From assembly GCA_031274665.1 (NCBI GenBank), contig JAISPV010000090.1, positions 1-9,724 of the forward strand: 9,724 nt of DNA, given 5' to 3'. The notes beneath the pieces were generated by a model that was not told the DNA's origin, ran no database searches, and saw only the letters and a program-made list of their open reading frames with translations. This stretch comes from Candidatus Methanoplasma sp. GTDB lineage: Archaea; Thermoplasmatota; Thermoplasmata; Methanomassiliicoccales; Methanomethylophilaceae. This document shows, piece after piece, positions 1 through 4,928 of this stretch. Each line of letters begins with the position of its first letter. The first letter of the stretch is position 1. A program made the position numbers and the translations under genes.

Positions 1-1
1 C

Positions 2-535
2 ATACCGCAAAACGTCATGAACAAGTTAACTGCTGCGCAGGAACAGGCCGGAACGGCAAACCATTCCGACCTGAACGGCAAAGTGACGGCGGACGGCCTG
101 CCTTGGTATGTGCGCGTGACCGCCGTACCGATACCGAAGTCGGACCCCCGCTATTCCGAGATCCAAGGGATGCTCGGCGACAAACTCGTCGTACTGTACG
201 ACATCAAGCTGCTGGACACCCTGACGGGAACGGACTACGTCATGCAGGCAGGGACCTCCGCTATGATCTCGCTGAGCGGGCTGCCTATCGGCGGCGCCTC
301 CGGCGTCGCGATAGTCCACCAGAAGGCCGACGGGACGCTGGAGGTCATCACGGCGGACGTTAACGGCAAGACCGCAGTGTTCTCGGCCTCGTCCTTCAGC
401 ATGTACGGCGTGACCGCGCCTTCGGACGGGATACCGTGGCTGTGGGTAGGCGTGATCCTGATAATCGCCGTATTGTGCATCGCTGTAGGCATCGTACTGC
501 ACTCAAGAAAAGGCAAAAACCCATCTTCCAATTGA
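2..535 (+). CDS. C-terminal part of a membrane-anchored surface protein (5' end outside window)
   Basis: The frame is open to the left window edge, so the first in-window ATG (17) is probably internal and this is the tail of a larger protein. The last ~35 residues look like a surface anchor: a hydrophobic segment beginning IPWLWVGVILIIAVLCIAVG, then a short basic tail (HSRKGKNPSSN). The part before it is hydrophilic and rich in short beta-strand-like stretches (GVAIVHQKADGTLEVITADV, then FSASSFSMYGVTA). That style is common in the last extracellular beta-sandwich of large adhesin-like proteins of gut and environmental archaea and Gram-positive bacteria. The inferred topology is outside N-terminus, one membrane span, and a cytoplasmic basic tail. 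The ligand and full domain set cannot be judged from this fragment. A strong terminator follows directly. I am confident it is a real gene end and unsure of any specific family. Confidence 0.75.
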   Translation: MPQNVMNKLTAAQEQAGTANHSDLNGKVTADGLPWYVRVTAVPIPKSDPRYSEIQGMLGDKLVVLYDIKLLDTLTGTDYVMQAGTSAMISLSGLPIGGASGVAIVHQKADGTLEVITADVNGKTAVFSASSFSMYGVTAPSDGIPWLWVGVILIIAVLCIAVGIVLHSRKGKNPSSN

Positions 536-537
536 AC

Positions 538-561
538 GGGGGTCTGGCCCCCACCTTTTTT
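538..561 (+). terminator. GC hairpin plus T-run terminator
   Basis: GGGGG (538-542) can pair with CCCCC (548-552) around a 5-base loop. ACC and six T residues (556-561) follow. It lies three bases after the stop of the surface-protein gene, so it most likely ends that transcript. Archaeal termination depends mainly on the T-run. Confidence 0.65.
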
Positions 562-596
562 ATTATTCAGACCCGCCCTTCTTTCACAGCCTCGGC

Positions 597-603
597 TTTA
601 TAC
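597..603 (+). promoter_or_regulatory. possible TATA box upstream of the intergenic inverted repeats
   Basis: TTTATAC is a good match to an archaeal TATA box. A start about 25 bases downstream would fall near 622-628, inside the left arm of the inverted repeat at 618-668. It could drive either a long leader for thrB or a separate small RNA covering 625-730. A second weaker candidate, TTTATC at 773-778, would give a short leader of about 12 bases before the thrB start at 812. The sequence alone does not decide between them. Confidence 0.35.
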
Positions 604-617
604 ATTCGCGGTCACCA

Positions 618-668
618 ACGTATGTGTTCATGATATTTGCAGACCTGATACGCCGTGAACACTTACGT
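618..668 (+). repeat. imperfect inverted repeat, 13-base arms
   Basis: ACGTATGTGTTCA (618-630) and TGAACACTTACGT (656-668) are reverse complements at 12 of 13 positions, with a 25-base spacer. The core TGAACAC occurs again at 672-678, giving three copies of the same 7-mer, one of them inverted. If the TATA box at 597-603 is used, the left arm overlaps the expected transcription start, which suits an operator. As RNA it would form a 13-base stem with one U-U mismatch. Confidence 0.55.
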
Positions 669-670
669 CG

Positions 671-729
671 GTGAACACGAACACTTACCCTGGGTGAGCG
701 AGCCGAGCGAACCCGGGGTAGGTTTTCAC
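671..729 (+). repeat. long hairpin with two-part stem
   Basis: Positions 683-695 and 711-723 form a continuous 13-base stem as RNA, including two G-U pairs, around a 15-base loop (696-710). An outer stem of GTGAA (671-675) with TTCAC (725-729) can close it, leaving a bulge on the left side. A TTTT run (723-726) sits at the stem's 3' foot, so it could work as a terminator or attenuator ahead of thrB, or as the body of a small structured RNA. It matches no riboswitch family that I recognise. Confidence 0.5.
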
Positions 730-811
730 GATGTTTGTTGATTTGATAACAGAGCAAAACGCCCGACAAACCTTTATCAGATGTCAGCAGTACGGACCTT
801 TGGAAAGAAGA

Positions 812-1744
812 ATGTCTGATGAATGGGTAAGGATTGCGGCCCCGGCCACCACTTCGAACATAGGTCCGGGGTTCGATACTTTCGGACTTGCAATGAACGA
901 ACCGAGCGATATCCTCGAAGGGAGAAAGATCGATTCCGGTTTCAAGATAACCGAGGTCTCCGGTCCCGGCTCCGAGGGCATACCCACCGACCCCAAGATC
1001 AATTCGGTCACCATAGCGGCCGAACAGGTCCTGAAAAGATGCGGGTGCGACTTTGGTATAGAATTGAAAATAAAGAAAGGGGTCAGACCCTGCAGCGGAA
1101 TGGGTTCGTCCGGAGCAAGCGCCGCGGGAGGGGCGTTCCTTGCAAACATCCTCTGCGGAGGTAAACTCAGTCTGAATGAGATCATCCTTTGCGCCGCACA
1201 CGCCGAGGACGTCATCTCCGGAGGACTGCATGCGGACAATGTCTCCCCGTGCATTTTAGGCGGATTCACGATAATACGGTCATATGAACCGTTCGAGGTC
1301 ACCAGGATAGAGCCTCCGAAAGACCTCGGGATGGTCGTCGCTCTTCCCGACATAATGGTCGCCACCTCGGATGCGAGAAAGGTCCTCCCCAGAGAGGTCT
1401 CGATCAAGGACCTTGTATTCCACATCGGCAACGCTTCGACGCTGGTCTACGGCATGATGAGCGGGGACCTCGGAGTGATAAGCAGATCCGTTAAGGACGC
1501 CGTCTTCGAACCCGCCAGGACAAAACTCGTGCCATTCCTGAAGGAAGCGGAGAAAGAAGCGGTGTCCAACGGCGCGCTGGTCTCTTTCATGGGGGGATCC
1601 GGGCCCTGCATCATGTCGTTCTATGACGCAAACACCGACATCGGCAACAACATAGCCGAGAAAGTAAAAGCCGTATACACTGACAATAATATCAAATGCG
1701 ACACATGGGTGACGAGACCGGGCACCGGTTGCAAGAGGATCTGA
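812..1744 (+). CDS. thrB: homoserine kinase
   Basis: This cytosolic GHMP-family kinase phosphorylates L-homoserine with ATP to give O-phosphohomoserine, the substrate of threonine synthase. From the chosen start the product is 310 residues, close to the usual family length of about 300. GHMP motif 1 is APATTSNIGPGFDTFG (10-25). Motif 2, the phosphate-binding loop, is PCSGMGSSGASAAGG (93-107). Motif 3 is VSFMGGSGPCIMSF (257-270). The frame extends upstream to an ATG at 731, but the extra 27 residues do not look like the family. Homoserine kinases normally begin only a few residues before the APAT motif, so the ATG at 812 (MSDEWVRIAAPATT) is preferred; a weak purine-rich ribosome site (GGAAAG, 802-807) precedes it. 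The gene is followed one base later by thrC, which fixes the substrate as homoserine rather than mevalonate or shikimate. Confidence 0.93.
   Translation: MSDEWVRIAAPATTSNIGPGFDTFGLAMNEPSDILEGRKIDSGFKITEVSGPGSEGIPTDPKINSVTIAAEQVLKRCGCDFGIELKIKKGVRPCSGMGSSGASAAGGAFLANILCGGKLSLNEIILCAAHAEDVISGGLHADNVSPCILGGFTIIRSYEPFEVTRIEPPKDLGMVVALPDIMVATSDARKVLPREVSIKDLVFHIGNASTLVYGMMSGDLGVISRSVKDAVFEPARTKLVPFLKEAEKEAVSNGALVSFMGGSGPCIMSFYDANTDIGNNIAEKVKAVYTDNNIKCDTWVTRPGTGCKRI
1735..1740 (+). promoter_or_regulatory. ribosome binding site of thrC inside the thrB 3' end
   Basis: GAGGAT lies five bases before the thrC ATG at 1746 and within the last codons of thrB. This supports the thrC start and translation from a shared thrB-thrC mRNA. 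Confidence 0.7.
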
Positions 1745-1745
1745 G

Positions 1746-2963
1746 ATGACAGAACACAAAGTGATATGCTGGGATTGCGGATCGGAGACGGAAGACCCGT
1801 ACGTTTACACCTGCCCAAAATGCGGAGGGCTCCTGATGGTGAAGATGGACCTGGAGCCCGTGAAAGAGATGAGGCCTGAGGACCTCAGGAAAGAAAAACT
1901 GGGGGTCTGGAGATACGCTCCGTTCATGCCTGTGGACCCGCTGCACAAGGTCTCCATCCAAGAAGGCGGCACCCCTCTCTACAAGACCGACGGACTGGCC
2001 TGGGAGGTAGGCGTCTCCGAGGTACATGTGAAATTCGACGGCCTTAATCCGACGGGGTCTTTCAAGGACAGAGGAATGACCGTCGGTGTATCCCGCGCGA
2101 AAGAACTCGGGGCGAAGATCGTAGGCTGCGCCTCCACCGGGAACACATCGGCATCTCTGGCGGCATATGCCGCAAAAGCGGATATCAAATGCGCGGTATT
2201 CCTTCCTTCGGGGAAAGTAGCGGCAGGCAAGCTCGCTCAGGCGCTGTTCTACGGTGCGAAAGTACTTTCCATTGACGGTAACTTCGACGAAGCGCTGGAC
2301 CTTGCGAGAAAAATGGCGGACGAAAGAAGGCTGTACCTCCTGAACTCGATAAATCCATACCGGCCGGAAGGACAGAAATCGGTGCTGTTCGAGATAATAG
2401 ATCAGCTGGACTACGAAGTGCCAGACAGGATCATACTCCCTGTCGGCAACGCGGGCAACATCTCCGCCGTCCACAAAGCGATACAAGAACTGCAGGAAGT
2501 GGGATGGATCGACAAAGTGCCGATGCTTACTGGGATACAGGCGGAAGGCGCTTCCCCGATCTCAAAAGCGTTCAGTGCGGGGAAGGATGATTTCATACCG
2601 GAGGAGGACCCGGAGACCATCGCCACCGCTATCCGCATAGGCAATCCTGTCAGCGGAAGGAAGGCCCTCCGCGCGATCTATGACACCGGAGGGTTCTCCG
2701 CCACCGTGACGGACGATGAAATAATAGATGCCCAGCGGCTCCTCGGAAAAAGAGAAGGAGTGTGTGTGGAGCCCGCGTCCGCCGCATCGATAGCGGGGCT
2801 CATAAAGCTTGTTTCGATGGGCGTCATCGACAGGGACGAGAGGGTCGTATGCATCTGCACAGGGAACGGGCTGAAGGACCCTGACACAATAATAAAGAAT
2901 TCTCCCCCGCCGATACCCTGCGGTAATTCCGTGGAGGAAGTGGAGAGGATACTCTCGCGATGA
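1746..2963 (+). CDS. thrC: threonine synthase
   Basis: This PLP enzyme converts O-phosphohomoserine to L-threonine and phosphate, the last step of the pathway. The 405-residue product is a normal length for archaeal threonine synthase. It opens with a zinc ribbon: Cys8-x2-Cys11 and Cys23-x2-Cys26. The PLP-binding lysine is Lys107 in NPTGSFKDRGMT, followed by the substrate loop ASTGNTSASLAAYAA (from 129) and the glycine-rich cofactor phosphate loop PVGNAGN (232-238). EPASAASIAGL and the CTGNGLKDP motif lie near the C-terminus, as expected for the fold-type II family. The start is fixed by the one-base gap after thrB and the GAGGAT ribosome site. The N-terminal ribbon and GSFKDRGMT form separate it from cysteine synthase and threonine dehydratase. 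Nothing in it looks degraded. It converges on the minus-strand cassette with only 15 bases between the stops. Confidence 0.95.
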   Translation: MTEHKVICWDCGSETEDPYVYTCPKCGGLLMVKMDLEPVKEMRPEDLRKEKLGVWRYAPFMPVDPLHKVSIQEGGTPLYKTDGLAWEVGVSEVHVKFDGLNPTGSFKDRGMTVGVSRAKELGAKIVGCASTGNTSASLAAYAAKADIKCAVFLPSGKVAAGKLAQALFYGAKVLSIDGNFDEALDLARKMADERRLYLLNSINPYRPEGQKSVLFEIIDQLDYEVPDRIILPVGNAGNISAVHKAIQELQEVGWIDKVPMLTGIQAEGASPISKAFSAGKDDFIPEEDPETIATAIRIGNPVSGRKALRAIYDTGGFSATVTDDEIIDAQRLLGKREGVCVEPASAASIAGLIKLVSMGVIDRDERVVCICTGNGLKDPDTIIKNSPPPIPCGNSVEEVERILSR

Positions 2964-2964
2964 C

Positions 2965-3009
2965 GGGCGCGGCCCACATCACATCGATCCTTTATTTGTC
3001 TCCTGTTTT
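2965..3009 (+). terminator. possible weak terminator after thrC
   Basis: A small GGGC-GCG-GCCC hairpin (2965-2975) follows the thrC stop, with a T-rich stretch further on (2990-3009, including TTTATTTGTCTCCTGTTTT). It extends into the 3' end of the convergent minus-strand gene. The spacing between hairpin and T-run is poor, so the assignment is tentative. Confidence 0.3.
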
Positions 3010-3647
3010 ATTAAGAAATCGCTCGGCCTATAATCTACTACATTGAACAATGAGGTGTTCAGAACAAATACAGAATTGTCTTTTTTTATCTTATTGTGCT
3101 GCATCCTCAATATATCCGCCCCTTCCCAAGATTCGAATTCCTCAAATGACGGCAGTTCGAACTCACCGTTCAGAAGAAAATTGGCCTTTTTGAGATGCAG
3201 AATGATGATCTTCCTAAAGGTTTCCTTTTCATATCTGTTGACATCTTTCAATTCGTTGCAGCATTCCATTCCAACGATTTTTTTGTATTCGCATAACTGA
3301 GGAACGGCCACACATCGGTCTTTGAATGCCTCGTCATCCAGCGACCTCAAGTGCCTGTATGATTCCAACATTGGATAATTGATATAGAGTTTTCCGTTAT
3401 CGGCAGGATCGTCAAAAAACCTTAACATCGCCTCGAGTTTGATTATGTCCGCTCTTTTATCTTGTATGTCCATGTCGAACACCAGGAAGATATCGGTGAA
3501 TCGGCTTCGGAGTTTTTTCTTCTCATCGGGGTCGTTCTCTCTGGAAATAAGGTGCTGCAAGAGATCGATGTTCTCATCGATATGATCTCCGTCAAACAGC
3601 TCACCTGTCAGCACGTGGATGTTTGTTTTGTATGGGTATATCTCCAC
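2979..3647 (-). CDS. Toprim/RloB-like protein, likely defence effector (3' part of a frameshifted gene)
   Basis: The apparent ORF gives 222 residues from a GTG start at 3647. It carries TDIFLVFDMDIQDKR (51-65), with acidic residues Asp58 and Asp60 placed like the DxD motif of a Toprim fold. It then has GKLYINYPMLESYRHL (85-100), resembling the tyrosine-proline-x-x-glutamate block of RloB/AbiLii-type and DUF4435-type proteins. Those families are small nuclease-like partners of ABC-type ATPases in anti-phage or abortive-infection systems, as in AbiL and PARIS. The match is from pattern memory, so the exact family is uncertain. The GTG is probably not the true start: the same frame stays open back to 3731 and reads GEGSWSEPLLFSNIWKKC just upstream, which looks coding and supplies the missing N-terminal Toprim glutamate. 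See the 5' fragment at 3608-3739. The gene is AT-richer than thrBC and lies directly downstream of the ATPase gene, with which it is probably cotranscribed. Confidence 0.65.
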   Translation of the reverse strand: MEIYPYKTNIHVLTGELFDGDHIDENIDLLQHLISRENDPDEKKKLRSRFTDIFLVFDMDIQDKRADIIKLEAMLRFFDDPADNGKLYINYPMLESYRHLRSLDDEAFKDRCVAVPQLCEYKKIVGMECCNELKDVNRYEKETFRKIIILHLKKANFLLNGEFELPSFEEFESWEGADILRMQHNKIKKDNSVFVLNTSLFNVVDYRPSDFLIKQETNKGSM

Positions 3648-3739
3648 GCTGTCCTTTCTGCACTTCTTCCAAATATTGCTAAAGAGAAGCGGTTCCGACC
3701 ATGACCCCTCTCCTCTGCAATAAGAAGGATCTTACTCAT
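3608..3739 (-). pseudogene. 5' fragment of the Toprim-like gene, out of frame with its 3' part
   Basis: An ATG at 3739 overlaps the ATPase stop as ATGAGTAA, a typical translational-coupling arrangement. It opens a 43-codon frame beginning MSKILLIAEERG. The first residues have the hydrophobic strand and acidic end expected of a Toprim N-terminus (ILLIAE). After that the frame becomes Arg/Thr/Ser-rich and stops at 3608-3610. The neighbouring frame, read from just after the ATPase stop, gives RGEGSWSEPLLFSNIW in the same stretch. One added G within the GAGGAGAGGGG run (3716-3705) would join them as MSKILLIAEGEGSWSEPLLF and onward, about 253 residues ending at 2979. I read this as one gene broken by a single-base loss. 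A sequencing error or programmed frameshifting are alternatives; no canonical X-XXY-YYZ slippery heptamer is present. Confidence 0.6.
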
Positions 3740-4856
3740 TAAATTCTCCGTTGCGTAACATCTTCTCCAGATTATGGCCTTCACGCAGTTCTCTTTCTGT
3801 AGATTCGGAGAACGAACTGATCTTGCCGTTCATAATTTGCAGGTAACAGTCTGGCCGCATCACACGGTTGCTGACAATGCTTGTGTTGTGCGATGTGAGA
3901 ACGACCTGTGTTGTTGAATATTTGAACAACTGTCTGACGATCTTTTCTGCTAATTCGAAGTGGTAGTATGCATCGAACTCGTCAATGAACAACAACGAAA
4001 CCTTGTCGAAACGTTTGCTCCAGTAATAAAAAAGCTCTAGCGCTTTTGTGCCGCTTGAAGAGACATTTGAAAACAGTATGGATTTTGACTTGAATTTTTG
4101 CACCATCGCCTCAGGCATGCCCGGCGCTCTTGTCGTACCGAGTTTCACTTCCAATTCCGCATACTCTCTTAGGAATCTTTCAAAATCTTCGACCAATCCG
4201 TTTCTTACAAAATATGACTCGACATCATCTCCGGCCCTTTCGAGTCCGATGAACATATTCCCATCCTGTGTCGATTTAAAGTAAAGCATCCGACTGACAA
4301 AATCCATGAGAAAAACAATTGGAGAATTCTCTTCCTGAATGGTATTGTTTGCGATGAATCTGACAATAGAAAGTGACCCGTCCCGCCCGTCTAATCTGAG
4401 TTTCTCACCGTTTACCATCCCCAGATCGCTTATTGGGAGTAAACAATTTTTTTCGTGATCGAACTCGAGAATCACTTTTCCATCCGTGGTGAGTTTTTCA
4501 TACGTTAAACTGTTCGGCAGCGTCTTCCTGTACTCATAGTTAATAACAGATCCGCCGTGCTGGAACTCATACTTGAACGTGGCAAACTTCGAGTCCCCGT
4601 TCCCATTGATAAAACTCTGTGCATCCTTTTGGAAAAAACATGTCGTTTTATCTGTCAGCGTATAAACAATGTCAAACAGCGCATAGCCCAGGTTGGACTT
4701 CCCACTGCCGTTGGGCCCCATTATTAAGGCTTTTCCCAATAGACCATTCGATATACATTCTTTATTGAAATTGTAATTTTTTACTTGTGTGAAATCTAAC
4801 GTGGACTCGTTTTTGAAATTTTTATAGCCTGTTACAGAAAATTTTCTTAACATCAT
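3732..4856 (-). CDS. ABC/AAA15-type ATPase, likely sensor subunit of a defence system
   Basis: The 374-residue protein has an SMC/RloA-like ATPase layout. An N-terminal strand region (LRKFSVTGYKNFKNESTLDF) is followed by Walker A GPNGSGKSN (47-55, Lys53). A middle insertion of about 200 residues comes next, then a degenerate signature SSSGTKALELF (266-276), Walker B LLFIDEFDAYYH (288-299, Asp292 and Glu293) and the switch histidine in LTSHNTS (His323). The C-terminal block ELREGHNLEKMLRNGEF is shared by RloA/AbiLi-like ATPases that I recall. No membrane segment is visible, so it is cytosolic. Such ATPases usually act as a dimer that senses phage proteins or DNA ends and controls a nuclease or tRNase partner. 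Here the partner would be the overlapping Toprim-like gene. The start could be either of two adjacent ATGs (4856 or 4853). A TATA box about 25 bases upstream suggests a leaderless mRNA. The gene is AT-rich compared with its neighbours. Defence function is inferred, not shown. Confidence 0.8.
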   Translation of the reverse strand: MMLRKFSVTGYKNFKNESTLDFTQVKNYNFNKECISNGLLGKALIMGPNGSGKSNLGYALFDIVYTLTDKTTCFFQKDAQSFINGNGDSKFATFKYEFQHGGSVINYEYRKTLPNSLTYEKLTTDGKVILEFDHEKNCLLPISDLGMVNGEKLRLDGRDGSLSIVRFIANNTIQEENSPIVFLMDFVSRMLYFKSTQDGNMFIGLERAGDDVESYFVRNGLVEDFERFLREYAELEVKLGTTRAPGMPEAMVQKFKSKSILFSNVSSSGTKALELFYYWSKRFDKVSLLFIDEFDAYYHFELAEKIVRQLFKYSTTQVVLTSHNTSIVSNRVMRPDCYLQIMNGKISSFSESTERELREGHNLEKMLRNGEFNE

Positions 4857-4875
4857 TTGTTGAACGATGACGGAG

Positions 4876-4890
4876 TATATATCAATTTTC
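4876..4890 (-). promoter_or_regulatory. TATA box and A-rich BRE of the cassette
   Basis: On the minus strand the sequence reads GAAAATTGATATATA. The TATATAT core (4882-4876) lies about 25 bases before the ATPase ATG at 4856, and a purine-rich BRE-like run precedes it. This predicts a transcript starting at or next to the ATG, so the cassette has its own promoter and need not depend on hel308. Confidence 0.6.
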
Positions 4891-4895
4891 TTTTT

Positions 4896-4912
4896 CCGTA
4901 ATTTTTTTACGG
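4896..4912. terminator. perfect 6-base inverted repeat between hel308 and the ATPase gene
   Basis: CCGTAA (4896-4901) and TTACGG (4907-4912) surround five T residues. It lies between the hel308 stop and the cassette TATA box. It could help end the hel308 transcript or act as a regulator-binding palindrome for the cassette promoter. On the minus strand no T-run follows, so the terminator role is uncertain. Confidence 0.35.
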
Positions 4913-4928
4913 CACATTTTCTACCGTT

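Noticed and set aside
671..729. tRNA gene or CRISPR repeat in the thrB upstream gap
   Set aside because: There is no T-loop GGTTCGA-type element or cloverleaf, and the repeats are too few and irregularly spaced for a CRISPR array.
731..811. Upstream extension of homoserine kinase by 27 residues from the ATG at 731
   Set aside because: The extra residues do not resemble the family, which begins shortly before the APATT motif. A TATA-like TTTATC (773-778) and a weak ribosome site fit the ATG at 812.
584..1431. Two minus-strand ORFs of 215 codons each over thrB and its upstream gap
   Set aside because: Both are antisense to the well-supported homoserine kinase and have no recognisable domains.
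3700..3720. Programmed -1 ribosomal frameshift site in the effector gene
   Set aside because: No canonical X-XXY-YYZ heptamer is in the right frame. A single lost G in a G-rich run explains the frame change more simply, although frameshifting is not excluded.
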